Assembly: GCA_963210315.1 (NCBI GenBank)
Contig: OY723303.1
Location: 1,674,001 to 1,738,000 of the forward strand
Direction of reading: 5' to 3'
DNA length: 64,000 nucleotides
Source: Rhynchopus euleeides
Lineage: Eukaryota; Euglenozoa; Diplonemea; Diplonemida; Diplonemidae
In this document: piece after piece, positions 44,317 to 54,340 of the stretch
Layout of the letters: the number at the start of each line of letters is the position of its first letter
Position numbering within the stretch: the first letter of the stretch is position 1
Notes under the pieces: generated by a model
Told to the model about the DNA's origin: nothing
The model's input: only the letters and a program-made list of their open reading frames with translations
Database searches by the model: none
Made by a program: the position numbers and the translations under genes

Positions 44317-45552
44317 ATGTCTCAGAGGGTCGACGTGAAGACGCTCCTGAAATCGCCACACCTCCGAAACTCGCACGCCCGCCCGGATGTGATCCGTTCT
44401 TTCGTGCTCCTATCCCAGACCGTCCCTTCTGAGGAATTCACCATCGCGCTTGTCGAACGGCTCAAAGCAGAGGCGCCCGAAACTAAGCTGCCCTACTGGT
44501 GTCTGGTGGACTGCCTCCTGAAGGAGGGCCATGACGAGATCAAGGCGCAGCTGCGCGAGAAGGTTCTGCGAAACGAGAAGGTCCTCATGCAGATCCCGTG
44601 GCAGCAGAGGGACAGCACCGCACTCTACACCTCGATTGTCCACTCTTGGGTGGAGGGACGTATCCTGGAGCCGAGTGAATACCTCTCTGTGACTAAGTGT
44701 ATTGCCGACCTCTCCCGTAAGGCAGCCGCCGCCAGCACCAAGGGGTCTGCTGTGGTCAACCCGTCAGCTGCACTGCTGGCAGAGCGTGAGCTGCGTGAGG
44801 CGCTTCAGGAGGCGGGGCTGCGCGAGGCTGCGGAGCACCAGCAGCACCAGGGGCAGGCGGAACGGCTGCTGATACCAGGGGATTCCCCAGACGACGGCGG
44901 GTCGTCCGACTCGCAGGGGGAGTTCGCAGCGGCGGCAGTCGCCGACGCCGATGGGGCAAACCCTGTGGCGAAGCATGTCGTGCACACCCCGTGCGCTGCG
45001 ATCGATGTTTCGAACCTCAGCGTGCCCAGCATCGTCGCCCCGATGTATGAGCTGGAGAAGATGTGCGAAGAAACGGGCCGGAGATTCCCCGCAGGAACCG
45101 AGATGTCATTCCATAAAGACCAGATGTTCCACCTGAGGACGCGGGACGAGACCGTGCAGAGGTGCAGGCGGTTCTACGTGAAGGGGTCTGACTGGGTCAA
45201 CACCAAGAGCTGCCTCTATGGACGCCACTCCTTCGGGAGGAACGGCGAGCAAGGGTCCTTTGCGGATATCGAGTCTGGAGCGGGGCTTGCGCGGGACGCG
45301 GCGGCGACACCGCCTCCAACGGAACCCGGCGCGTCGGGCGCGAAGCGGAAGCGGGAGAACGAGAAAGTAAAGGACCCGGACCCGGCAACAACCCATTTCT
45401 GCGCGGGGTGCCACGAGAAGTTTGACAAGACGATCGTCGATGGCGAATGGTACCTCGACGACTGCGTGATGTCCATGGAGCCGCACCCAGAAAAAACATG
45501 GATGAAGATCCGCGTCCTCCGCCACGCAGAGTGCATCGAAGACGACCAGTAA
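44317..45552 (+). CDS. PCF11: Pcf11-like cleavage/polyadenylation factor (CID and zinc-finger regions)
   Basis: 411 residues. Residues ~20-130 fit the RNA polymerase II CTD-interaction domain (ALVERLKAEAPETKLPYWCLVDCLLK is the helix pair with the conserved L..L.D). A helical/Gln linker follows. Residues ~240-295 match the first Pcf11 zinc finger and the R.FYV...DWV motif that follows it, but the second Cys of CX2C is Thr253 (C250-EE-T253-G). The last finger (C362-AG-C365 ... H403-AE-C406) keeps all ligands. In yeast and animals Pcf11 bridges polymerase CTD and cleavage factor IA/CFII for 3'-end formation and termination. This copy is shorter than yeast Pcf11 (about 626 residues), lacking most of the middle. 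The ATG lies directly after an acceptor-like CAG. No introns. Confidence 0.75.
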   Translation: MSQRVDVKTLLKSPHLRNSHARPDVIRSFVLLSQTVPSEEFTIALVERLKAEAPETKLPYWCLVDCLLKEGHDEIKAQLREKVLRNEKVLMQIPWQQRDSTALYTSIVHSWVEGRILEPSEYLSVTKCIADLSRKAAAASTKGSAVVNPSAALLAERELREALQEAGLREAAEHQQHQGQAERLLIPGDSPDDGGSSDSQGEFAAAAVADADGANPVAKHVVHTPCAAIDVSNLSVPSIVAPMYELEKMCEETGRRFPAGTEMSFHKDQMFHLRTRDETVQRCRRFYVKGSDWVNTKSCLYGRHSFGRNGEQGSFADIESGAGLARDAAATPPPTEPGASGAKRKRENEKVKDPDPATTHFCAGCHEKFDKTIVDGEWYLDDCVMSMEPHPEKTWMKIRVLRHAECIEDDQ

Positions 45553-45784
45553 CTTGCCCGGCGGTGTGGGTGGGGGTGGGAGAGAACGGCGGGGAGCTGG
45601 CTGACTAGAACACCCCCTCCCCACCCCCCCCCCCCCCCCCCCCCACCCCGTAGGGAACGGGGCCCAGTGGTGTGTGCTGTACGGCTCGTCCGGGGTAGTG
45701 GCGGTGATGCCCGCTGATCGGAAACAGCAGCTGTTCATCTGAGCAGCAAGGGGGGGATGGGTGGGATGGGTGGGGGGGGGGGGG
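45553..45784. other. 3' flank of Pcf11-like gene
   Basis: Contains C and G homopolymer runs (45618-45644, 45770-45784). No gene. Confidence 0.5.
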
Positions 45785-45818
45785 CAGTGTTGTTAGAAAC
45801 CGAGTTTTAAACATTTTA

Positions 45819-46182
45819 CCTGGGACCCCCCGTGTTTAAGTCCCCCCCCTGGAGGCGATTTTCGGCCGGGGGGGACTTAAACACGGGGGGGGCGGACCTA
45901 AACACAGGGGGGGCTTAAACACGGGGGTGGCACAGTGGAGACCAAGAAGACCTCTTCCTCTGCTGTCGTAGGGGGGTAATTCCGGTCCGGATGGACTTTT
46001 GGCACCCCACTTTTCGACTCAGACAGCACCTGGAGGGCCTAGGGGCCACCTGATGACCCTCCAGACCAGCCCACCCCCGTGTTTAGGTCCCCCTGTGTTT
46101 AAGTCCCCCCCCTGCCAGACCCCCAGGGGGGGACTTAAACACGGGGGTAAGGGGGGGGGACTTATACACGGGGGGTCCCAGG
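45819..46182. mobile_element. MITE, CCTGGGACC family, copy 2
   Basis: 364 bp, the reverse complement of 4908-5278 with scattered differences, flanked by TA on both sides (45817-45818, 46183-46184). It interrupts the left TIR of the surrounding element. Confidence 0.9.
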
Positions 46183-46227
46183 TAAACGTTTTAAACGTTT
46201 TAAAGTTTAAAACGCCGTTTTAAATTA

Positions 46228-46556
46228 CCGTATACGTAAATATTTTGGAACGTAAATATTATGGAACGTAAATATTATAGAACGTAAATATTTTGGAACG
46301 CTGGTGGGTTGGCGTTCCAGATTTTTTTCGTTCCATAATATTTACAGGGCTTTCTGCGACTCGGGGACTTGGGCCAGGTGATCGTACGGCATACAGAGTC
46401 CCTGACGGGGCCTACTCGTGCACTTTTCGCGCGATTCCTGAGGCAAGCCATCCTCACCACCGAGTCCCCAACTGGCCCTGTAAATATTATGGAACGTAAA
46501 TATTATGGAACGGACCAGGCAAAAATGGGCCCGTTCCATAATATTTACGTATACGG
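46228..46556. mobile_element. TA-flanked MITE, CCGTATACG family, copy 3
   Basis: 329 bp, inverted relative to copies 1 and 2, with TA at 46226-46227 and 46557-46558. It sits at the TTAA of the GTTTTAAATTAATTTAAAAC centre of the surrounding TIR. Confidence 0.92.
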
Positions 46557-48101
46557 TATTTAAAACGGGGTTTAAAACGGCAAAAAACCCTGCAAAATAT
46601 AGGGGGAGACTTTTCGATTTTTTTTTCTGGAACCCAAAATTGATCGTTTTGGGCCATCTGAGGCCATCTTCGGCAAAAAAATCCAATTTTGAGGCTCCCT
46701 GGGGGTCCCAAATGGGTGAACAAATTCCCTGTGTGAAATAGCCTATTGCAGGCCTTTTGAGCATGATCAGGCAAACACAGCTGTGTGGCAGGGCTTTCTG
46801 CGAAAATTCGCCTCCTGGTGAAGTGGGCTACTTTTCACCCTCCATTCACCCTGGCCTCAACCCGTTCCTCTGCTCACCCTGACGCAAGCTCATGCCCTCA
46901 TCGTTGACAATCACCCAGAAAAGATTCAGGATGGTACAGTACAGACTCGGGTGCACGAACGATCCAACGGTGGTGCCTGTTTGACTTGCTGGTGTATGGT
47001 TGATCATTGCTTGTTACGTACATGTCGCTTTCTCAGCGCCCCCGCCTTCACCGAAACCCGATGCCCAACACGAGCGGTGTGGCGCCCGTGGTACTGACCC
47101 CTTCGGACCTTAACTCCAGCGGTAGCCGCCGGCTTTCTTCAAAGAAACTCATCGATGACGTCCCCCCAGAGTGCAGGTTCCTGCTGCCTACCCACGATCA
47201 TTAGGGTGCCGAGAGAATGGCTAGGTGATCAATAATTGTCCCAAACACTAGCTTGGCAACAGCCAGAGCAACCCCAGGTGGGGCGCAGCCGAGTGCTGCA
47301 ACCATCGTTCTGACAGCAACAACATCACCTGGCTGTCTTGTTGAACACAGCCGTGATGAAGCTGGCTGCACTTCCTGTTTGGAGTTCATCGGGATCCGTT
47401 CTGCAAAAGTGAAAGTTGGAGGCAAAGAATACATGACGAGGATGGTTACGCCTTTTGTAGGCTTCTCTCGATCAGAGAAGTCGGGCGTCCATAGGAGAGT
47501 AAAGGGAATACAGATATGCTCCTCTCAAAGAGGGGCAGGCCAAAGGTAGGCTCCAGGTGGCAACTGGAACTGTGCAACTTTTCCAGAAGGTGCTTCCAGG
47601 ACTGTCGAAGGAGCTGGTGGAGTTCGCTGGGTCCATTGCCATCCCCATCATGGTGATCCGGCCTTCAACCTGCGACTTTGTATCATGGATTCAGCTCAAA
47701 AGGGTGCACATCGAGTGATGCAAGATGAAGATTCGACACTCCAGAAATATGCTGATGTCAAACTGCATTATTCCTGAGAACAACGGAGGGGGTGTGCCAA
47801 CTGATGCCGGTGCGATTGATGCAACCCTCACCACAACGTCAGTGCCACCTATTTTCCACCAATAATGTGTCCGCTGTGACAGGAATGCAGGAATAATCAC
47901 CCAGAATATGAGCTGGGGGGCCTCAGGGGGCATGGAAATTTTTTTTTGGCCGAATTTTTTTTTTGGTGTGAAAACACCACAGAAACGCCCTGTTTTAACC
48001 CCCGTTTTAAACTCCGTTTTAAATTAATTTAAAACGCGTTTTAATTTAAAACATTTAAAACGTTTAAAACGTAAAGTTTTAAATGGGGGCTAACAACAAT
48101 G

Positions 48102-48429
48102 GGGGGGGGGAACAGTGTGTTAGCTATATATTGTAGCGAGCGGAGCGAGAGGCTATATCGCTAGGTCTCACCCCTCCTCCCCCCCAGTCCACCCCCCCCC
48201 CCCCCCCACCCCCCACAACCTCATCCCACCCCTCCGCCCTCTCCTCTCTCCCTTTGTCTTGCAAAACTGGGAGGAACCAGAGGGGGGGCACCGCCTCCAC
48301 CCCACACCCTCCACCAACACCAACACAGGGCAAACCCCATTTCCCCCCTCCCGTTGGGGAAAACAGCCGGGGGACCGCACCGTCACCCCACCCCCACCCC
48401 CACCCCCACACACACACACACCAGCCGCA
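48102..48429. promoter_or_regulatory. 5' flank of WASH gene, pyrimidine-rich
   Basis: CT-rich and CCCCCA repeats (48175-48260, 48385-48425) lead to CACACACACACCAGCCGCA directly before the ATG. Acceptor-like CAGs are present (for example at 48424). No separate gene. Confidence 0.35.
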
Positions 48430-50393
48430 ATGTCGCCCTCCGCCACAATGGGGCTGGGCCTTGGGGCCACGCAGCATGCCGTGCCGATTGCGATGACCCC
48501 GGCGCGTCGGGAGCAGCATGGGATGGAGCATGCGCTTGACGCACTGCAGAAGGTCAGCGAGGCGGCGAAGGCTGTGTTCGACCGCATCCAGGAGCGGGTG
48601 GAGAGCGAGCGGGAGCGGATGGGCGACCTCCAGGAGAGAATCGGCGAGCTGCAGGAGCAGGTCGAGGAGGTGTCGGGGAGGACAAAGGCGACGACCGTGC
48701 TGTCCAGCTTCAGATTCCCGGGGCCGAAGCAGTGGGAGCCGGAGCGGGTCATCCAATACGACGAGGCAACTTACAAGCCGCGCACCCGCAAGATCCGCGA
48801 CCAGCGTGTCTTCCTCAGGGAGGAGTGGCCGAACGACACACACGTCACTCTCCCCGGGAGGTCGCGCGACCCGACCGACCAGTATGAGCTTGGGCTGTTC
48901 CTGACAGTGTCGAAATCGAAGCGGCAGCAACAGGGCCTGGGGAGGATGCCTAAGAACCTCGATTCCTGCGCATCGCTTCTGCTTTTCAACACGAACGAGA
49001 ACCCCTACCAGGAGTACGGCATCTTCGACCCCCTCCAGAAGGAGGGGAAGAAGAAGCGCATCTGGGAGCAGAGGAACAAGCTCTCCGCAGCCCCCATGAC
49101 CTTTGGGAACGAAGGGTTTGAGGCAGGGGGTGACACCGGCGGCATCGCCTACGTCCCGGGGAACGGGGATGTCCCCGATGTGTTTGAGGCGATGCCAGAA
49201 ACCCTCCCCGGCCTGGAGGGCGTTGCGGACACCGGGGACTGGGATGACTCCGGCTTCGAGGAGTACTCCCAGCCGATCAACCCATCCGCCAGGGCATGGG
49301 ACGACGCCAGCACCGTCCGCACCTCCCGCCGCGGCAAGGTCGCCAAGGAACCCGCCGCCACCCCCGCCGCCGCACCCCCCTCCGCCCCAGGCCCACCCCC
49401 ACCCCCCGGCATGGCCCCCCCCGGCGGGGGCCCTCCGGGCCCCCCACCCCCCCCGGGCATGCCTGGCATGCCCCCACCACCCCCCGGCATGAAGGGACCC
49501 CCCGGCCCCCCACCCCCCCCTGGCGGGGCCCCACCCCCCCCAGGCATGCCGCCGCCCCCTCCGGGGGCGCCGGGCGGCGCCCCGCCGCCGCCGGGGCCTC
49601 CACGCCCCCCGGGGGCGGGGGGCCCTCCGGGCCCCCCGCCGCCCCCGGGCATGCCTGGGATGCCGCCGCCTCCTCCGGGCATGAAGGGGCCCCCGCCCCC
49701 TCCGGGGGCAGGGGGTGCCCCCCCGCCGCCGCCGCCGCCAGCGCCGGTGGGGGGTGGGGCGATGCCGCCACCACCACCCCCAGCCCCGGGTGGGGCAGGG
49801 GGTCCGCCGCCACCACCGCCCCCTCCGGGGGCGCCGCCGCCGCCGCGGGCGCCCGGGGCAGGGGGTCCGCCGCCGCCGCCGCCGGGTGGGCCGCCGCCGC
49901 CCCCGCCGCCTCCGGCGGCGCGGGCGCCGGCGGAGCCGAGGGTGAAGAGGGAGCTGCCGCCGGTGGAGTCGGACCCGCATGGGGCTTTGATGGCGGCGAT
50001 CAGGGACAGGAAGGGGGGCGGGCTGAACCCTGCAACGGAGAGGAAGGCCCCGGTGAAGCAGAAGCCGGTGGAGGAGAAGAAGGATATCCAGCACAAGCTT
50101 CTGGTATGTTGGGTGGGGGTGGGGGGGTGGGGAAACTGCATGCCTTAAAATGCCTCTCGCCGGCACGCGCCGCCACCACCGCCACTGTGAAACAGGAGAG
50201 GCTCCAGCAGCGCCGCGACGGGCTGAACGGGAAGCAGTCAGACAAGGCGAAGGAGAAGAGCAAGGACGATACAAAGGGCGAGATCAAGGCGCCGAAGGTT
50301 GGCGACGCTGCCCCTAAGAAGGCGGAAGGCGCGAAGCCGTCGAAGTTTGTCGCCAAAGAGGAGGCTTCTGACTCGGACGACTCGGATTGGTAG
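48430..50393 (+). CDS. WASH1: WASH complex subunit 1 (WASH1), one intron
   Basis: Exons 48430-50103 and 50196-50393 give 623 residues. The N-terminal WAHD1 region has AVPI..M, a coiled coil (~30-85) and RTKATTVLSSFRFPGP, matching the KK/RKA..VFS..YPAP of WASH. SCASLLLFNTNENPYQEYGIFDPL (~178-202) is a WASH hallmark, as are the FYVPDLG-like AYVPGNGDVPDV and LPGLEGVAD segments. A Pro/Gly/Met-rich region (~312-497) would bind profilin and SH3 domains. The VCA module follows: WH2-like DPHGALMAAIRDRKGG (~515), a basic connector split by the intron, and an acidic end with terminal Trp (DSDDSDW). WASH activates Arp2/3 to build actin on endosomes. The ATG at 48430 places the AVPI motif 17 residues in, as in animal WASH. 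A longer upstream frame is low complexity and was not used. Confidence 0.93.
50104..50195 (+). other. Intron of WASH1 (92 bp, phase 0)
   Basis: Donor GTATGT at 50104, acceptor AACAG ending 50195. Joining CTG to GAG keeps frame. Without removal the frame stops at 50148 and the conserved acidic tail with terminal Trp is lost. Confidence 0.85.
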
Positions 50394-51443
50394 GAGTTGG
50401 TGGGGCCCGACGGGGGAGGGGGGGGGGGATGGGGTTGTGGAGGTGTGTGGGTTTGTGGGTTCGCAACACGGCAGGCGGAGCAAAGCAGCCAGGAGGGCAT
50501 GCTCGGTGCTCGATCTGACCCAGCAAATGCAAGATGCACAGGGCTGCCGTGTGTGTTCCGTGTCGCTGCAGACTGCGCCCCAGTGCAGGGGGGGTCACCC
50601 CCTGCACTGCGGTGACCTGCGGTGGTCGGTGTATTCTGTTCTGAAAAAAACATTTACGTGTGTGTGTTGTGTGGCACCGTTGCCATGTGTAGTGCCGCAA
50701 ACCCGTGTTAAGCCACAGCCACCCCCCTGCTGCCACCGCTTCTACACGATACGCTGGGCCAGGGGTGCCCGCGAGTTGCCCGGCAACGGCATCCCTTGTA
50801 CTGCCCGGTCCGAACCCTTCCCCTGATGGTGACCTGGAGGTGTGTTTCATATAGCTGGTGAAGAACCGTGTGCCCGGGTGTCAGAGTCATCGGAAGGGGA
50901 AGAGCGAGGGTGGGTGCCTGTGAGGCCAGGACCCCGGGGATGCAGCAGAAAGCTCACGGGTTTGGCGGTGCCAGAGGATGGCTGTTCTGCAGGGAGGGGC
51001 AGACAGGTGGGTCGACAATACACACAAACTCGCCAAAACGGGGCATTTTTCTGGGTGTAGTTCTGCTGCGGCGCTGTGTGCGGGGGCCATCAACACAGCG
51101 CATCCTGAGAAAATTGGTGGGGGTGTGTGTGGTGTGTGGTGTGAGGGGGTGTTCTGTGCTGTCCCGCTTCTGTTCTCTTGCACCCAAACAAATCCCAGCC
51201 CATGCGGGAGGAGGCACAGTGATATGTGATATTTGCAGCGACATTTTTCTTTTGAGACACCCCCCCCCTCCCCCCCTCCCCTGTTTTGCTGACTTCTAAC
51301 CCGCAGCAGCCGAAAAGCAAAGGGAGGGGGGTTTTTTGTGTTTCTGTGTATACGTGTGTCACTCAGCCGTGCTTTTAGTATCGGCGGCTCCGCCCCACAC
51401 TAAAAGAAAGCAGGGACATCGCGTGTGCTGCAGTGGAGATCAT
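50394..51443. other. Intergenic downstream of WASH1, no gene seen
   Basis: Unique sequence with a GT-rich stretch (51118-51140) and C-runs. A small imperfect inverted pair (TTTTAGTATCGGCG / CACACTAAAAG) lies near 51371-51405. No supported gene. Confidence 0.45.
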
Positions 51444-51824
51444 ACCGTATTCGGAAAAATACTGGAACGGAATAATGTTCCAAGTTCCAGCCGAGACCCC
51501 ATTTGTTCCAGTTATTTTCCGTTCCAGAATTGTTCTGGGGGGTCTGCGCGGACTTGGCCGTTTTCTGGGAGTCGGGTACTTTCCCAAGGGTATGCTGGGC
51601 CCACCATCCTCCACCATGGCATGGGGTGAGGTGGGATTTCGGACATGTGCCCGAAAAACTGACAAGTACCCGCCAATTTCCCCCATATTCTAATTCTGAA
51701 ACGGAAAAATACTGGAACGGAATAATGTTCCAAGTTTCGAAAACTCGGGTTTGTTCCAGTTATTTTCCGTTCCAGAAAAAATCCGTTCCAGCATTTTTCC
51801 GTTCCAGTATTTTTCCGAATACGG
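51444..51824. mobile_element. TA-flanked MITE, CCGTATTCGG type
   Basis: 381 bp. The ends CCGTATTCGGAAAAATACTG and inverted CAGTATTTTTCCGAATACGG are flanked by TA (51442-51443, 51825-51826). Subterminal TTCCGTTCCAG motifs repeat in both ends. The terminal CCGTAT and TTCCRT motifs relate it to the CCGTATACG family. Confidence 0.88.
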
Positions 51825-52306
51825 TATCTATACCATGTGTTCCGTGTGGTTTACGCTACTGCAAAAAAAAGGTAATCTCGGTCGCCTTGCACTCGCAGTG
51901 CCTGTGATTGTCGACACCAAAAAAAATGGGAAATCTTAACGTGTGTGTGTGTGGCGTGTTGACAGTGGATGCATCATCAGAGTTTGCTTAGGATGCGCCT
52001 CCACTCGCAACACGCATGTTAACGTGTGTGTGTGTTTGTGTGTCACTGTGTGTGACCTACGAGACATCTCTGACCCCAAAACCCCCCCCACTGAGAAAAC
52101 TACCCCCCCCCCCCTTTTACCCCCCATTCCAACATGCACAGCTGCGATGGGCTCTTCAACAAACCCTAAACACCCCCCTCCCCTGTTGCGCGCCGTGCCT
52201 CCGCCACACACGCCAGGGAATGCAGAGCGATAGTAGAGTGCAGCCCACGGCTCCCAGGGGGGGACGGGGGGGACAGGGTTCAAAAATACGCGTATTAAAC
52301 GTATTA

Positions 52307-52651
52307 CCGTATACGTAAATATTTTGGAACGTAAATATTATGGAACGTAAATATTATGGAACGTAAATATTTTGGAACGCTGGTGGGTTGGCGTTCCAGA
52401 TTTTTTTCGTTCCATAATATTTACAGGGCTTTCTGCGACTCGGGGACTTGGACCAGGTGATCGGACGGCATGCAGAGTCCCTGACGGGACCTACTCGTGC
52501 ACTTTTCGCGCGATTCCTGACGCAAGCCGTCCTCACCACCGAGTCCCCAACTGGCCCTGTAAATATTTTGGAACGTAAATATTATGGAACGGACCGGCCA
52601 AAAATGGGCCCGTTCCATAATATTTACGTTCCATAATATTTACGTATACGG
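52307..52651. mobile_element. TA-flanked MITE, CCGTATACG family, copy 4
   Basis: 345 bp, same orientation as copy 3, TA at 52305-52306 and 52652-52653. It is inserted in the TIR of the 52275-53408 element. Confidence 0.93.
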
Positions 52652-52654
52652 TAT

Positions 52655-52690
52655 ACGTATTCGTATTAATACGTATTAATACGAATACGT
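52655..52690. repeat. 36-bp perfect palindrome
   Basis: ACGTATTCGTATTAATAC is followed immediately by its exact reverse complement. A near-copy with two extra bases (CGACG) occurs at the right end of the same element (53350-53390). It would extrude as a cruciform. Confidence 0.9.
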
Positions 52691-53408
52691 GGGGGGTATT
52701 TTCCTGAAATACGTGGGGTTTTGGTTCAGCCCCTTTTCCTCCTTGAGTTGCGCTGTAGACCCCCTCATGGGCTCGCAACCTGTCGGCTGCAGAGGCCGGA
52801 CCCGCGCTACTAAGAGCACGGAGCAACCATGTGTCAGGCGGAGCTGAAATGGGGCATTCGTAATCACGAAGGAGGCCCTGCAAACCCGGCCTTCCTGCAC
52901 CTGAAGGGTACCCGCAACGCCAGGTTGAGGCGTACACCGACCCTGCGCCCTCAGGTGGTAGAACAGGCGAAACCAGATCACCTGAGTGGCGATACCTGGT
53001 CAACTGAGTGCTTGTGCGTGGGGCAGATCGCACCGGATGAGCACTGTGTCAGCCAAGGAAGACGAAGACAAAGGATCGTGACCGATCCCATCTTGGATCG
53101 TCTGTGTTCGTCAGTTCGAGTGTGGTGTCGTCATGAACGGCGTCTGAGGTTCAAACCCACTGGAGAAGCACAAACTCGCAGCGAATATGTGCTTCCCGCA
53201 GCGCGTCAACATGTTCTGCAGACATCGCGATCCCGGAGGAACCCCCTCTCCACCCCAAAAACCTCACAAAACAGATACCGGAAGGGAAAATACCCCAAAT
53301 CACTGAGGGAAAGCAGGGTCGCCAAAACCACGCGTATTACACGTATTCGACGTATTAATACGTATTAATACGAATACGTGGGGGGTCAGACACGTATTCT
53401 TGATCCCT

Positions 53409-54025
53409 GCGGGGGGGAGGGGGAGGTGTATGTATGTGCGTATGCCTTCTGGAGCTCAACGCAGCGCAGCTGGTGCAAACAAATTGTTGGGGTTTGCTGG
53501 GGGGGGGGGGGGGGAAGTGGGGCAAACGCGTGTGCCTTTTTTTGTGTAAAACTCTGGGCGAGCGGGTCGGTGTTGGAAAAAAATATGCCAAGCGCGTGTG
53601 GCTTTGGTTTGGGAGAGGATGTGTGTGCTATCTTGCATGGAACTGCTGTTGTGTGTCGAACGCGGTAGGCGGCAGATGTGCTGCGGGTGACGGAAATTTT
53701 TGGACACTATGCAGCGAGGGAGATGATGCGGATGCCGACGCCTTTCTCTCTGTACCCCGCCATGTGTGTCATTGTAAAACTGGGGCCTTCGCTCTGTCAT
53801 CTTCATGTCACTTGTCACCAGTATTTTGTGTGGAGCGGCACGGCCTTTCTCTCACCTTTCTGCATTTCTGGAGCGAAGGCCCTCACTGTGCCACTTTTCC
53901 ACTTAGGTTTCTGAGACGCAGGTCCCACATCTTATCACCACTTTTCCACTTTAGCCGTTGGCCATGTTGGATGAGCGGACCGCATCGGAGGAAGTCCACG
54001 AAAGACTAACGCACGAGAACTGATA
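53409..54025. other. Intergenic with short foldback, no gene seen
   Basis: A G-run at 53500-53514, a short foldback 53785-53877 (GGGGCCTTCGCTCTG...GGAGCGAAGGCCC) and a fragment 53945-54023 shared inverted with 31426-31490. A long plus-strand frame (53434-54009) has no domain features. Confidence 0.45.
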
Positions 54026-54340
54026 CACGGTGGACTCCAGCGGCCCTAGCGGGAGTCTGGGAGCGGGAGTCTGAGCGGGTGTCAAAGACTCCCGCTAGCG
54101 GGAGTCCAGACTCCCGCTAGGGGGAGTCTGACTCCCCCTAGCGGGAGTCTTTTCACCTATTTTCATCCATTTTTCCCATGATATAGTTACAGTCTACTGG
54201 CGTGGGGGGTAAAATCATGGTGGAAGAGGGATGGGGAGGGGCTTGTTTTGCTTCTGTCAGTTTCCCCGGACTCTGGACTACCTACCTATCCTCCTGGTAG
54301 CGGCTACACCTGCGGAGGTGAGCGGTTAGAATTTGAGGTG

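Larger units (their letters stand above)
45785..48101. mobile_element. TIR element (TTTTAAACG-rich ends) hosting two nested MITEs
   Basis: The left end CAGTGTTGTTAG matches the inverted right end CATTGTTGTTAG (48090-48101). Both continue into ~100 bp of TTTTAAACG-type sequence (CGTTTTAAACGTTTTAAA, then GTTTTAAATTAATTTAAAAC). The left repeat becomes continuous only if the MITEs at 45819-46182 and 46228-46556 are removed. The interior (46560-47980) contains short frames without recognisable transposase, so it is decayed or non-autonomous. Confidence 0.8.
52275..53408. mobile_element. TIR element with palindromic CGTATTAATACG ends, hosting a MITE
   Basis: AGGGTTCAAAAATACG at left pairs with the inverted AGGGATCAAGAATACG at right. 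Both ends continue into CGTATTAATACGTATTAATACG arrays and GTGGGGGGT. A MITE (52307-52651) interrupts the left end. The interior frame 52829-53368 has an ATG but no recognised domain, so the element is probably non-autonomous. Confidence 0.75.

Noticed and set aside
47007-47549. Small frames inside the 45785-48101 element
   Set aside because: Short, no motifs and interrupted; treated as decayed interior.
48124-50274. 716-codon minus-strand frame opposite WASH1
   Set aside because: It is the antisense of the Pro-rich WASH region, all Arg/Gly/Pro with no domain; the + strand matches WASH from end to end.
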